DNA of 64,000 nt, taken from the NCBI GenBank assembly GCA_022823465.1, contig JAJEHX010000033.1, positions 1 through 64,000 on the forward strand, given 5' to 3'. This document shows positions 36,530 to 46,627 of the stretch, piece after piece. Made by a program: the position numbers and the translations under genes. A model generated the notes under the pieces. That model was not told the DNA's origin, ran no database searches, and saw nothing but the letters and a program-made list of their open reading frames with translations. Origin of the DNA: Candidatus Latescibacterota bacterium. GTDB lineage: Bacteria > JAAXHH01. Positions within the stretch are counted from its first letter, which is position 1. Each line of letters starts with the position of its first letter.

Positions 36530-36662
36530 AATAGCCCTGGTTCGGCGTTTCGCCCTGGACGTGGCGGCGGCGCTTCGACCTGGACTCGGCGCTCCGTCCT
36601 GGACTCCGCCACCGCCCTGAACTCAGCGCCCTGACTCGGCGCTCCGCCCCCTGGACGCCGAA
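36530..36662 (-). repeat. degenerate roughly 19 bp repeat beyond a dehydrogenase gene
   Basis: Between DUF3500 and the D-2-hydroxyacid dehydrogenase the plus strand repeats a CGGCGCTCCG(T/C)CCTGGACT-like unit five to six times with insertions. No gene or promoter is seen here. The array ends directly at the dehydrogenase stop codon. Confidence 0.7.
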
Positions 36663-37607
36663 TCAGTACCCCTTGCGCTTGTCGATCACGCTCACCAGCG
36701 GAAGTCCATCCAGGTAACGCCGCAGGTTCTCACAGAAAAGGGCCACGCACCGGCCGTCGCGGTTGGGAGATCCGCCGGCCGTGTGGGGCGTGATTACGAC
36801 GTTGTCCATCTTCCACAGCGGGTGGTCTTCGGGTAAAGGCTCCTGGGGCACCACGTCCAGGCCCGCGCCTCCGATCAGGTTGTTTTCGAGGGCTTCCAGC
36901 AGGGACGCTTCGTCCACGATTCTACCTCTCGTGACATTGATCAACAGCGCGTGGTTCTGCATGCGGGCGAAGGCCGTCCGATCGAACAGGCCCTCGGTTT
37001 CCGCCGTCAACGGCGCACAGATTGCCACGACGTCCGACTGTTCCAGTAGCGCATGGAACCGGTCCATGCCCCAGCAGGCTTCCACATCGGGCGGCACCTC
37101 GACGTCCTCCGGGTCCACGGCGACGACGCGCATGCCGAAGGCGCCCGCCCGCCTGGCCAATTCACGGCCGGTCCCCCCCAGTCCCACGATGCCCATGGTC
37201 CGGTCCACCAGTTCCCACGAGGCGTCGCGGATGGGCCAGCGCGGATCCCAGCCCGGATTGCGGATCGCGGTGTGGATTCCCCGGGTCAGCGCGAGCAGGA
37301 GCGCCATGCCGTGGTCGGCCAGGTGCACGCCCACGAAACCCTTCGCACTGCAGAGCACCACGTCGCTCTCGACCAGTTCGGGATAGAGCAGTCCGTCCAC
37401 TCCGGCGCCCCAGCTCTGGATCCAGGCGAGCTTCCTCCTTCGCGCGAAGAGGGCCCGGGCGATCTCGCCGCAGACCACTTCGATCTCAGGCATGACGGCC
37501 AGGGCTTCCTCCTCCGTATCCGTGCGTACCACCCGTACTTTCTCGTCAACCCGCCGGATTTCGTCGACGAGCGGTTCGATCAGATTCATCCTGAGCAGGA
37601 CGTTCAT
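36663..37607 (-). CDS. D-2-hydroxyacid dehydrogenase
   Basis: A 314-residue NAD-dependent dehydrogenase. The Rossmann motif is GIVGLGGTGRELARRAG, the active-site arginine lies in INVTRGRIVDE, and the Glu/His pair is in VVPQEPLPEDHPLW and VVITPHTAGGSPNRD. It reduces 2-oxo acids to D-hydroxy acids or works in reverse. GAGGTGCAGAA precedes the ATG. It is the last of four minus-strand genes (zinc ADH, DUF899, ankyrin, this one), 25 bp behind the ankyrin gene. Confidence 0.92.
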   Translation of the reverse strand: MNVLLRMNLIEPLVDEIRRVDEKVRVVRTDTEEEALAVMPEIEVVCGEIARALFARRRKLAWIQSWGAGVDGLLYPELVESDVVLCSAKGFVGVHLADHGMALLLALTRGIHTAIRNPGWDPRWPIRDASWELVDRTMGIVGLGGTGRELARRAGAFGMRVVAVDPEDVEVPPDVEACWGMDRFHALLEQSDVVAICAPLTAETEGLFDRTAFARMQNHALLINVTRGRIVDEASLLEALENNLIGGAGLDVVPQEPLPEDHPLWKMDNVVITPHTAGGSPNRDGRCVALFCENLRRYLDGLPLVSVIDKRKGY

Positions 37608-37632
37608 TTCTGCACCTCAGGGTAGCTGGACA

Positions 37633-38739
37633 TCAGATTCGTTTCTTGAGATAGGATGCGCCCTTCCGGGCGATTTCGAAGGCGGTTTTGCTGTTCCTGT
37701 TCAGCATGGTCCTGTCCGCTCCGGCGGCGAGCAACGCTTCCGCAGCCTCGGCGTGTCCCTCGTACGTCGCGCGATGGAGTGGGGTGCGGCCCTTGCGATC
37801 CTGTGTGTCCAGGTCGGCGCCGGCTTCAGCGAGAAGCTGAATAACGCCAGACTTGCCGCGTTCGGCCGCAAGCTGCAGTGGTGTTCGATGCGCGTCGTTC
37901 CGCGCATCGACCTCCGTACCGCGGTCCAGCAGCAGCTTCACACACGCCAGCGAACCCGCTCTTGAGGCCCAGTGCAATGGGGTCATCCCGTAAGCACCTG
38001 TCAACCGGGCGGCATTTAATTGGGAGGTCATGAGCGTCTCGAGACGGTCGGTGTCGTTCAATGCCGCCGCCGTGCAAACGTCGTAGACCGCGCCATCCTC
38101 GATAAGCATGCGGGCGACTTCACGCTTTCCCTGGTTTCTGAGCGAATCGTCATCACCCCAGTGCCCTGGCGCAGCGGCCTCGTGCAGGGACGTTTCGCCC
38201 CGTTCCCCGTTGCCTTTAATAGGTAGTTCGTGATGTTTCCCGACGCCGTAGGCGATCAGGAGCCTGGCTACATCGGGAAATCCGCCCCAGGCGGCCCAGT
38301 ACATGAGGGAAAGGTTCGCGGGCCAGCCCGTATGGGGCTTTTCTACGGACACCGGGGTGGCGTCCGCCGCACCCGACGTGAAAACGGCTTCAAGCGTGTC
38401 CGCGGAACCCGCCCAGGCCGCTTCGTGCAGTACGTTATATGCGGCTGGGTCGATGTGAAAAGAAACCCCGCGATCGAGAAGAAAGGACACCGCGCCTCCA
38501 CAGCCGCGCATGCCGACAACGACGGTTAGCAAGTGGGAGCCGATGCGATTGAGCACTGTTGGATGTTCGGACAGGATACCGGCCATTCGCGACAGGTCTG
38601 GATGGCCATCCCATCGGCCGGGGTCCAGCCCGATGGCCGCTTCGATGAAGCGCCCTTCCGCCTGCGTAATTTCCGGTGACTGCACTTCACGAAGAAACCA
38701 GTTTTTTTGGAACAACCTGATTGCAGGGCTGTCGAGCAT
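37633..38739 (-). CDS. ankyrin-repeat protein
   Basis: A 368-residue soluble protein with about six ankyrin repeats. The best are GMTPLHWASRAGSLACVKLLLDRG, RTPLQLAAERGKSGVIQLLAEAG and RTPLHRATYEGHAEAAEALLAAG, and earlier ones are more diverged. There is no signal peptide. Ankyrins mediate protein binding; in host-associated bacteria some are effectors, but nothing here shows secretion. It sits between a DUF899 gene and a hydroxyacid dehydrogenase with spacers of about 30 bp. Confidence 0.88.
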   Translation of the reverse strand: MLDSPAIRLFQKNWFLREVQSPEITQAEGRFIEAAIGLDPGRWDGHPDLSRMAGILSEHPTVLNRIGSHLLTVVVGMRGCGGAVSFLLDRGVSFHIDPAAYNVLHEAAWAGSADTLEAVFTSGAADATPVSVEKPHTGWPANLSLMYWAAWGGFPDVARLLIAYGVGKHHELPIKGNGERGETSLHEAAAPGHWGDDDSLRNQGKREVARMLIEDGAVYDVCTAAALNDTDRLETLMTSQLNAARLTGAYGMTPLHWASRAGSLACVKLLLDRGTEVDARNDAHRTPLQLAAERGKSGVIQLLAEAGADLDTQDRKGRTPLHRATYEGHAEAAEALLAAGADRTMLNRNSKTAFEIARKGASYLKKRI

Positions 38740-38770
38740 AGTGCCTTCCAGCGGTTTTGGGGCAGACCGC

Positions 38771-39373
38771 TCATTCGAGCAGGTTGTCGCCGCCGTCGTC
38801 CATCTTCTCGGGCTGGCGCCAGTAGCGGTACTGCGGGGTCCATTCCGCTTCGCCCAGGCCCGCCAGGCCCAGCAGGTTCCAGAGCGAGCAATACAGGTCG
38901 CCGGGGCCGAATACGCAGCTGTTTTTCCGAAGCACCTGTCCGCCCTGGCGTTCGTAGAGCACGGCGCCGGGCATGTTCTCCACGCCTTCCATCACCGTCT
39001 GCTCTTTGATGTACTCCCCACCGCCGTGGGAAGCGAGGCGAAAGCGCCAGTTCCTGGAGTTGGCGAAATCTCGCTGCAGGGCAGGAGGGTCGCCGGACAG
39101 GAGCACGACGGACATGGCGTCCTCGAGATGGGCAAGCATGCCGTTGAAGCCGTCCGCCCACAAGGTACAGTAACGGCAGCCCTGTCCCATGTTGTGGATA
39201 GCCAGCAGGCGGTCGCGGCCGGCGAAGAGGTCGAGCAGGGTGACTTCACCGGTCAGGGTGGCGAACCGGTAGTCGGGGACCGGCCGGGGATCGTTGTTCC
39301 GCCGCAACTCGTTCAACTGCACGGTGAGTTCGAATATCTGCCGTTCGAGTGCGACGATGTCCTTTTCGGCCAT
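38771..39373 (-). CDS. DUF899/thioredoxin-like protein
   Basis: A 200-residue protein of the DUF899 (AhpC/TSA-fold) group. It has the characteristic DYRFATLTGEVTLLDLFAGRDRL opening and a CxxC-type motif in GQGCRYCTLWADGF. ATG 39373 is preferred to ATG 39379 because AAAGG then lies at a normal distance. The coiled-coil-like N-terminal segment (residues 1-30) is rich in E and L. The role is probably thiol-dependent, but the substrate is unknown. Confidence 0.8.
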   Translation of the reverse strand: MAEKDIVALERQIFELTVQLNELRRNNDPRPVPDYRFATLTGEVTLLDLFAGRDRLLAIHNMGQGCRYCTLWADGFNGMLAHLEDAMSVVLLSGDPPALQRDFANSRNWRFRLASHGGGEYIKEQTVMEGVENMPGAVLYERQGGQVLRKNSCVFGPGDLYCSLWNLLGLAGLGEAEWTPQYRYWRQPEKMDDGGDNLLE

Positions 39374-39410
39374 GCTCATGCCTTTCGAATATGCTCGACA
39401 ATCAGCCAAG

Positions 39411-39528
39411 ACCACCGGAAGCGGCCTGTGACCTGTGACCACCAGAAGCGGTAGATGACCATCAGAAGCGGTCGATGACCGTCAGAAGCCGCCCTACGTC
39501 AGACGACTGCCAGCACGATCAATGATCG

Positions 39529-39557
<29 letters not shown>
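39411..39557 (-). repeat. 20 bp tandem repeat that includes and extends a gene's last codons and stop
   Basis: The unit GT(A/C)GATGACC(A/G)TCAGAAGC(G/C), in plus-strand reading, occurs at 39451, 39471 and (diverged) 39518. It is also seen, decayed, at 39411-39450 and 39491-39510. The next unit (39538-39557) lies inside the alcohol dehydrogenase gene and encodes its last residues (TVIDRF), with the stop at 39529-39531. The gene's tail is therefore one member of the array. Confidence 0.85.
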
Positions 39558-40569
<1,012 letters not shown>

Positions 40570-40673
40570 CAGGCTATCCAAAGGCTTGGCGGGAGCGTCG
40601 ATGACAGAATGCCACCGGACACGCCCGCCTCGTTATCCGGTGATTGACCACAAAACCAGCATGACAGGCCATC

Positions 40674-41465
40674 CTAGAGGCGCCAGACCATCAGAAACTG
40701 AATGGTGTTTTCGTCCTCGTCCGTGCCGAGTTTATTGCGCCAGTACTGGTACTCGAATCCGAGCAGAATCTGATTGGGTTGGTTGGCCATTGCCTGGCCG
40801 AGATCCCAGACAAATTGCGGCTGCGCGAGGATGGAGCCGTCGTAACGGCCTCCCAGTTCGTTGGACCTGCCGCCGATGTACTCCATGTGACCCCTAATCG
40901 CGAAGGACTGGTTTCCCAATTTGAATGGTGCGGCCCAGTTTATGTCGAACGTGAAGCTGTGACCCTCCTTCGGCGCGCCACCCTTACTCACGCCGAAGTT
41001 CCGGTCGAAATAGCCGGTGAGGTCGGTATTCAGGAACAGGAAACCCGGAATATCCCACGACGCCCGCAATCCCGGCAGGAATTTCAACACCTTCGCGTCG
41101 GCGCCCGCATTGAAACCGACGATAATCGCCACATCGGAAATCAGACCCAGACGGGCTTCCGTCTGCGTTAGCTTACCGATGCTCAGGGTCGGATACCACT
41201 CGGCGTAGAAATCACGGTCGTTGAATCCGTCTCTCTCCTTGTCGTCGATGTAGTCGAGAAAGAAGAAACTGTCCCCAAGCTTCCATCGGGACGCCTGCTG
41301 TACGGTGAGCACCAGGGACTCCACGCTCTTTTGCGCGAAGGGGTTCCTGAGTTTCCCCGTCTGCAGGTGAAATTCGGTCTGCGCGAAGGCCGTACAGGTC
41401 CAGATGGCCAACATCGCGGTCAATACCACGATATGTTGGATGCTACGCAAAGCTGTTCCCTGCAT
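40674..41465 (-). CDS. Tsx-like outer-membrane channel protein
   Basis: A 263-residue protein with a signal peptide (ending CTAFAQ) and about 12 beta strands. It resembles nucleoside-specific Tsx-type channels: WKLGDSFFFLDYIDD, FYAEWYPTLSIGKL and C-terminal FEYQYWRNKLG...ENTIQFLMVWRL. AAAAGG precedes the ATG. It would let nucleosides or similar solutes across the outer membrane. A GC hairpin (CCCCTG-TC-CAGGGG, about 41501-41516) lies in the 101 bp spacer upstream. Confidence 0.75.
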   Translation of the reverse strand: MQGTALRSIQHIVVLTAMLAIWTCTAFAQTEFHLQTGKLRNPFAQKSVESLVLTVQQASRWKLGDSFFFLDYIDDKERDGFNDRDFYAEWYPTLSIGKLTQTEARLGLISDVAIIVGFNAGADAKVLKFLPGLRASWDIPGFLFLNTDLTGYFDRNFGVSKGGAPKEGHSFTFDINWAAPFKLGNQSFAIRGHMEYIGGRSNELGGRYDGSILAQPQFVWDLGQAMANQPNQILLGFEYQYWRNKLGTDEDENTIQFLMVWRL

Positions 41466-41566
41466 CCGGATAACCTTTTCTGGGGGGGCGCCCCTAATCT
41501 CCCCTGTCCAGGGGTTGTTGTTCCTTCTCCTTCCCGGCGTTACCTATAAAACCAGGTTGATTTCGC

Positions 41567-42442
41567 TCAGTCCCCCCACCTGTCCGGGTTGATCCCCGGC
41601 GCCTCGCTTTTCATTCCCTTGGGTTTGTGGGGCTGCTGCCATTCCAGGCCGGTCGTATTCGGGCTCTGCAAAAAAGGTTTGGCCTGCGCCGGCGCGGCGG
41701 CCACGTCCCCCGGATCCCACTCTTCCATCGGTTGGACGGGGCCCGACCAGGCCGGCCGGTAACCGAACTGGATCAGCTCCCGGGGCACGGTATCGCGGTT
41801 GGGATGGGTACCGTGAAAGACGTCCTTCGGGATGACCAGGGCCGCCCCCGCCTTCGCGCACAGGGTCACCTCCTGGGGATGGGACTTGTAGCGCACGTAG
41901 GGATTGGCCTGGGCGTGGAAGGAGAGATGCGAACGTGGAACCACCCGGAACGGCGCCCTTTCAGGCGGCAGGTCGTCCAGGTAGTAGAGCACGCGCACCA
42001 GCCGCGGCGAGCTGCCCTCGTAGCTGAAGATGGAGGATCCGTAAGGCTGGCCGTCCGTATGCATGGAAATGGGCGGCGAACCCGAGAGCGTCCGCGTGAA
42101 CAGTCCCCGGGTAAACACGATATTGGCCCCCATAAGCGCTTCCAGAAACTCGATCATGGGCGGATGGCCGATCAATTCGCACATGGCCGGGCTGAGCCAC
42201 TGGGCTTCCAGGCAATAGGTCTGGCAGTCGCTGTAATCCTTGCACTCCATGGGCACGTCGGCCAGATCGGCCTTCAACCGCGCGATGTGATCGCCGTCGA
42301 GCATATCGGGCAGGAGCACGTAGCCCTCGACCTCCAGGTGGCGGATGCGCTGGGCCGTGGTAAAGGCCCCGAAGTCGGTCTCGTCGACATGCATGAAACC
42401 GATCTCTTCACGCGGATCGATTTGAACCGTTGCGCTTTCCAT
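41567..42442 (-). CDS. phytanoyl-CoA dioxygenase (PhyH) family protein
   Basis: A 291-residue Fe(II)/2-oxoglutarate oxygenase. The iron-binding HTD is in ISMHTDGQPYGS, the distal histidine in VFHGTHPNRD, and the 2-oxoglutarate arginine region in RELIQFGYRPAW. The N-terminal GYVLLPDMLDGDHIARL is the usual family opening. The C-terminal extension (about 30 residues rich in P, K and Q) is not part of the fold. The substrate is unknown. It follows, on the minus strand, an esterase-like and a Gfo/Idh gene. Confidence 0.88.
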   Translation of the reverse strand: MESATVQIDPREEIGFMHVDETDFGAFTTAQRIRHLEVEGYVLLPDMLDGDHIARLKADLADVPMECKDYSDCQTYCLEAQWLSPAMCELIGHPPMIEFLEALMGANIVFTRGLFTRTLSGSPPISMHTDGQPYGSSIFSYEGSSPRLVRVLYYLDDLPPERAPFRVVPRSHLSFHAQANPYVRYKSHPQEVTLCAKAGAALVIPKDVFHGTHPNRDTVPRELIQFGYRPAWSGPVQPMEEWDPGDVAAAPAQAKPFLQSPNTTGLEWQQPHKPKGMKSEAPGINPDRWGD

Positions 42443-42538
42443 GATGCGCTCCTTGTTTGTCGTACGGAAATCGATGGTCGTGGCATCTGGGGAAACTATA
42501 CGTCATGCGCGGATTTGTTCAAGTGTTTTCCATGTGTG

Positions 42539-43720
42539 CTACGCACCGAAATGGCGCCTCACGAAATCCCAGGCCGGCGTCTTGTAGAACCGATGGCCCC
42601 CTTCGCCGATGGATAACACGCATCGGTCTTCGGCCCCGGCGACGGCATAGATGGCCCTGAGCCGGTCGTAGGCAGCCTGCACCTCGGCGATGGGGAAAAT
42701 GGTGTCATGTCGTCCGGCGATGGCGCAGAAGGGGCGAGGGGCGATCAATCCGGCCACGTCATACATCTCGCCCATGCGCAGCATGCCCGGCACGTAGTTG
42801 CATTCGCAGTGGTGGATCGTCCCGATGCTACCCACGAACGTACAGAAGTAACACCCCGGCATGGACAGGGCGATCCGGGTGTCGCAGGCCGAGGCGAAGA
42901 GAGATATCGTACCGCCGCCAGAGTTGCCCGTGATGGCGATCCGATCGGCATCTATTGGGAGGTTTTCAATCGCCCAGTCGATCAGGCGGGACGTGTCCCA
43001 CACCCGTTCGCCGATGGGCGTTCTCCCGACCAGCAGGTCGTGGACAAGCTGGTCGCGGCAGGAGTGCATTCTGTCGGCCTGGATATCTTTTTCGGTGCGG
43101 GTTTCTCCAAAGGCCCGCGTGGTCGGCGCGATGACGATGTATCCTTCTTCCGCGGCCGCCTGACGGGCGATGTCCCGCTCGCCCTCCAGCATGTGCGCTT
43201 CTTCCGCTTCATCCCGGGAAATGCCGACGTAAATGTGCGGATGGTTGTGGCCATGGGGCACGATGACCAGGGGCAGCTTTCCGCCGCGACCTGTCCCGGA
43301 CGGATGCCCGTCCGCACGGCCGGCACCCGGCTTCATTCCCTCCCGGCCGTTCCCTTCCGGACTTGCTTCCACGCGGCCGGCTCCCGGCTTCATTCCCTTC
43401 GGCAGCAGGAGGTAGAACGGCAGGGGCACCGTGGGTTCCACCCAGAGATACCAGCGTTCCCGGACATGGCTGCCCAGATCCTCGGAATCCAGCCGCTCTG
43501 CGTTGGGTACGTAACCCGACAGATCCGAAGCCATGTTGTCGAGGCCAAGGGATTCACGCAACTTGGGGCGAAAGGCCGCCTGCCAGGCAGATAGTTCTTC
43601 CTGGTCCGTCGCTCGAAAGGCGTAGGTTCCGGGCGTGTTTTCATACAGGGCGTTAAAGTGTATCGCGTTGTTGTAAGGCTTAGGGGCACTGTCAGTCTGC
43701 TGCGCTGTCCGGACTCCCAT
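42539..43720 (-). CDS. alpha/beta hydrolase, acetylxylan-esterase-like
   Basis: A roughly 393-residue serine hydrolase. The nucleophile elbow is ITGNSGGGT, the acid region is CAIAGRHDTIFP and the histidine is in EGGHRF. The order and spacing resemble acetylxylan esterase/cephalosporin deacetylase-type enzymes. No signal peptide is present. Starts at 43732, 43723 and 43720 are possible; 43720 has the best GGAG spacing. Residues about 110-150 are two 19-residue units (GMKPGAGR...) from a 57 bp tandem repeat, an in-frame linker expansion. It is 27 bp behind the Gfo/Idh gene. Confidence 0.8.
   Translation of the reverse strand: MGVRTAQQTDSAPKPYNNAIHFNALYENTPGTYAFRATDQEELSAWQAAFRPKLRESLGLDNMASDLSGYVPNAERLDSEDLGSHVRERWYLWVEPTVPLPFYLLLPKGMKPGAGRVEASPEGNGREGMKPGAGRADGHPSGTGRGGKLPLVIVPHGHNHPHIYVGISRDEAEEAHMLEGERDIARQAAAEEGYIVIAPTTRAFGETRTEKDIQADRMHSCRDQLVHDLLVGRTPIGERVWDTSRLIDWAIENLPIDADRIAITGNSGGGTISLFASACDTRIALSMPGCYFCTFVGSIGTIHHCECNYVPGMLRMGEMYDVAGLIAPRPFCAIAGRHDTIFPIAEVQAAYDRLRAIYAVAGAEDRCVLSIGEGGHRFYKTPAWDFVRRHFGA
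43270..43388 (-). repeat. 57 bp x 2 in-frame tandem repeat
   Basis: CGGCCGGCACCCGGCTTCAT (43317) and CGGCCGGCTCCCGGCTTCAT (43374) begin copies 57 bp apart. They encode GMKPGAGRVEASPEGNGRE and GMKPGAGRADGHPSGTGRG in the esterase-like protein, between its first beta strands. Confidence 0.85.
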
Positions 43721-43747
43721 CATGAACTCCATGTTTTATTGCGATGA

Positions 43748-44971
43748 TTAGTTACCGCTTCCGTCCGGCGGATCACCGAGATCCGGCACGGGGAGCAGTG
43801 CTCCGCCTTGCAGCGCGGATTCGTGCGCCACGAGACCGGGAAGCATGTAGCGGGCGGCATCCCACGCGTTGTTGGGGGGCAGTGTCCGGTTGACGCAGGC
43901 CTGCACGAAATCGTCGACCAGGAACTGGTGGCTGCCCGCATGGCCGTTGGGCAACCCGGCAAATGCGGCCGGAAGCCGTTCGACCGGGTGCACCGCGGAG
44001 ACGCCGAGATGGGTGCCGTCGGATGCGGTCACCCTGCTCATCGGATCACTTCCAGCCGGATCACTTTCCGCTGGATCACTTACTGGCGCAGGTTGTCCAG
44101 TGCAGGCGAGCAGGCGATCCAGGTTCTCCATCCGCTCCCCGTCCTTGCGGAGCCAGGCTGCGCCGTCGCCCGACTGTTCGAAGCCGCCTTCGGTGCCTTG
44201 GAGGCCCATGCGCACGCAGCCCGGGTGGCCCACGCGCCGGAACTCGTTGATGCGGCAGACGCTTCCGTCGGACATGCTGTACAGCGCGCTCTGATTACTG
44301 AAGGGATTGCTCCAGTCATTTCCCGCGTAGATTCCGTCCTCGTGTACGTCTCGAAATCCCTGACAGGATACTCTGGTCATGCGCGCGCCGGTTACGGAAA
44401 TGATCTGGCTCGTCGAATGCGTCGGGTAATACATGGGCGGTATCCCGGCCGTCTCCCGCCAGTTTACGCCGCCGCGCCAGCGGGCCACGTCGTAGAGGCC
44501 GTGATCCCAGTCGTGGTAGTATTCCGCCTGACCGTAGACGATGCGGCCGAAGTCGCCCTTCGCATACCGCTCCCGGCAATAAAGCACGCCGGGATAATAG
44601 TAGCTGGTCTCGCCGAGCATGTAGACGGCGTCCGAGACCGCGGCTGCGGCCACCAGTTTTTCGATTTCATCCACACTGATCCCGGGCGGCACGGCCGAGT
44701 ATACGTGCTTTCCGGCTTCCATGGCCTCGACGGCCTGGGGACCGTGAAGCCAGTTCTGCGTAAAGAGACACACGGCGTCTACAGTGGTTCTACAAAGGTC
44801 TTCGAGAGAGGGACTGGTGTCCTCGATCTGGAATCGGGCGGCCGAACGCGCCAGTTTTTCGGCGTCCAGATCACACAGCACGACGCGTTCCACGAGTGGA
44901 TGCGCCTTGAACAGGGGAATGAAAGCCTGCGCGAAGGCACCCGCGCCTACGATTCCGACATGGAGTCCCAT
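43748..44971 (-). CDS. Gfo/Idh/MocA family oxidoreductase
   Basis: A 407-residue NAD(P)-dependent dehydrogenase. The nucleotide motif is GIVGAGAFAQAFIPLF. The usual EKP is replaced by HVYSAVPPGISVDEIEKL, so the normal catalytic lysine of the EKP motif is not at its usual place, as in some divergent members. Later stretches (YYHDWDHGLYDVARWRGG, PPMYYPTHSTSQI) are conserved in the group. An in-frame 15 bp repeat (ESDPA/GSDPM units, 44042-44086) lies in a surface loop near residue 305. The start ATG 44971 follows GAGGTGAAC. Confidence 0.85.
   Translation of the reverse strand: MGLHVGIVGAGAFAQAFIPLFKAHPLVERVVLCDLDAEKLARSAARFQIEDTSPSLEDLCRTTVDAVCLFTQNWLHGPQAVEAMEAGKHVYSAVPPGISVDEIEKLVAAAAVSDAVYMLGETSYYYPGVLYCRERYAKGDFGRIVYGQAEYYHDWDHGLYDVARWRGGVNWRETAGIPPMYYPTHSTSQIISVTGARMTRVSCQGFRDVHEDGIYAGNDWSNPFSNQSALYSMSDGSVCRINEFRRVGHPGCVRMGLQGTEGGFEQSGDGAAWLRKDGERMENLDRLLACTGQPAPVSDPAESDPAGSDPMSRVTASDGTHLGVSAVHPVERLPAAFAGLPNGHAGSHQFLVDDFVQACVNRTLPPNNAWDAARYMLPGLVAHESALQGGALLPVPDLGDPPDGSGN
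44042..44086 (-). repeat. 15 bp x 3 in-frame tandem repeat
   Basis: Three units of the type CGGATCACTT(T)CC(A)GC, in plus-strand reading, start at 44042, 44057 and 44072. They encode SDPAE/SDPAG/SDP-like pentapeptides in the Gfo/Idh protein. Confidence 0.85.
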
Positions 44972-45072
44972 GTTCACCTCATGGATCGCGAAATGCGCTC
45001 AGGAGGCCTCCATGGACGCGCATTGAGACGCGGTACGGCGCTGGCCTGAACGCCATGTTGCCTCTGTCCCGC

Positions 45073-46452
45073 CTATTCGCCGCCGGGTCCGAGGAGATTG
45101 CGCAGGAATCCCAACCCGCGGGGAATGGCGCTTGGCATGGACGTGATGTCGTGCGTTCCGCCCGGGTAGATATAGGCCTCGAACTCCGGCGCACCGCGTC
45201 CGATCTCCTCCATGGCCCGGATCATGGATTCCGCCTGGGTGACGGAAACCACCCCGTCCATGTCGCCGTGGTGTACCTGCAACGGGGGCATATCCTCGAC
45301 GAACAGGACGGGGGACCGGCGGATGAGCGCCAGCCGCGCATCCTGAAGCGAGACCTCCCCGGCCCACCAGGGTACGATGTACGAGGCGCGCAGGTATTCG
45401 ACGCCGGGCAGATCGACGGTCACGCCCCGAACCAGGAGACTGGCGATGTCGCGGGCCCACTGGTTCTGGAAATCCGTCGGCCCGAAGAACGTGATGACCC
45501 CCGCGATGCGCGGGTCCCGTATCCCCATCAGCATCGCCACGCCGCCGCCTCTACTGGCGCCAACCACGAAGTACCGGTCGGAAATGGTTTCAGGGATGGT
45601 CTCCATGGCGAGGTTGACCAGCGCCAGGGCGTCGTCCACGTCGCGGTCCCACGGGCTGGCCGGACCCTCCGACCTCCAGGCCCGGTTCCCGTATTCGAGC
45701 GGTTCGTCCCGGAACGACGGAATCACGTAGACGAAGTCGTCCCGCATTTCTCCAAGAGCGATGGTCAAAATAAACAGCGTTTCTTCCACCGACACCCCGT
45801 CGTCACCGCCATGGGCAAACACCATTATTGGAAGACGCTCCGCCCCGGCGCCGTCAGGCACGATGATGGCGCCGTAATGACGCAAGCCCGCGACCTGGTG
45901 CGAGACAACACGTAAGGTAGTCGGGCTTCCGCCCATGCTGTAGGCTTCTTCAAGCTCGATCATGCCGCTGGCCGCCGAGAAGTCCCGCGATGCCCAGTCG
46001 TCACGGACCGCCGACAATTCTGACTCGTCCGGCGGCCCGAACAGGACGTCGAGCGAGTCTTCCACGGAGATCGCATGGCCGCTGATGCTGACGGATGCGC
46101 CGGATGCGGTGACGGCCAGCGTTTGGAGTCCGGAAATCGGACCGAGCGTCCAGTTCGTTGCGGCTCTGCCGTCCGGACCGGTGCCGACGGTAGTTGGCTC
46201 CGTTACGCCGTGACCGTTACCGGGCATGAACAGGACGAGCGCGCTGGACACGGGCTGTTCTTCTTCGTCGAGCACCTGGATTACGATGGGTTCCCGCAGA
46301 CCCGAACCGGCAAGCGCGCGCTGCCCGTCACCGGACACGACACGTATCCCGGAGACCCGAGACACATCTGCGGGCTCCGGTGCAATCGGACCTTCGCTGC
46401 CGCAGGAAGCCAGTATGGCCATGGAAAGGAGCAGCGTGATTGGTATTCTCAT
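45073..46452 (-). CDS. lipoprotein esterase/peptidase with an N-terminal Ig-like domain
   Basis: A 459-residue lipoprotein with lipobox LASC at about residue 17. Residues about 30-125 form a bacterial Ig-like (Big1-type) domain (PIVIQVLDEEEQPVSSALVLF..., AATNWTLGPISGLQTLAVTA). The catalytic alpha/beta hydrolase domain has the nucleophile GASRGGGVA, an Asp region in VHHGDMDGVVSV and His in PGGTHDI, in the order of prolyl-oligopeptidase/DPP-type enzymes. It is probably surface or periplasm anchored. The 175 bp upstream spacer is AT-rich and contains only weak promoter-like words. Confidence 0.82.
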   Translation of the reverse strand: MRIPITLLLSMAILASCGSEGPIAPEPADVSRVSGIRVVSGDGQRALAGSGLREPIVIQVLDEEEQPVSSALVLFMPGNGHGVTEPTTVGTGPDGRAATNWTLGPISGLQTLAVTASGASVSISGHAISVEDSLDVLFGPPDESELSAVRDDWASRDFSAASGMIELEEAYSMGGSPTTLRVVSHQVAGLRHYGAIIVPDGAGAERLPIMVFAHGGDDGVSVEETLFILTIALGEMRDDFVYVIPSFRDEPLEYGNRAWRSEGPASPWDRDVDDALALVNLAMETIPETISDRYFVVGASRGGGVAMLMGIRDPRIAGVITFFGPTDFQNQWARDIASLLVRGVTVDLPGVEYLRASYIVPWWAGEVSLQDARLALIRRSPVLFVEDMPPLQVHHGDMDGVVSVTQAESMIRAMEEIGRGAPEFEAYIYPGGTHDITSMPSAIPRGLGFLRNLLGPGGE

Positions 46453-46627
46453 AGACCGCTGACCAATAGTCCTTCATGCATTAATGCAATTTACCAGTAT
46501 TTACCATGCAGTTTGCGTACAATGTACGGCGTGGTCACGGAGATTGGAAGCCCGATTTACCTCGCCTGTCCTCATTGACAACCAGGTGCGGCAGTCCGCC
46601 CTTCCAACCAGCGTTGAACACGGCGAT

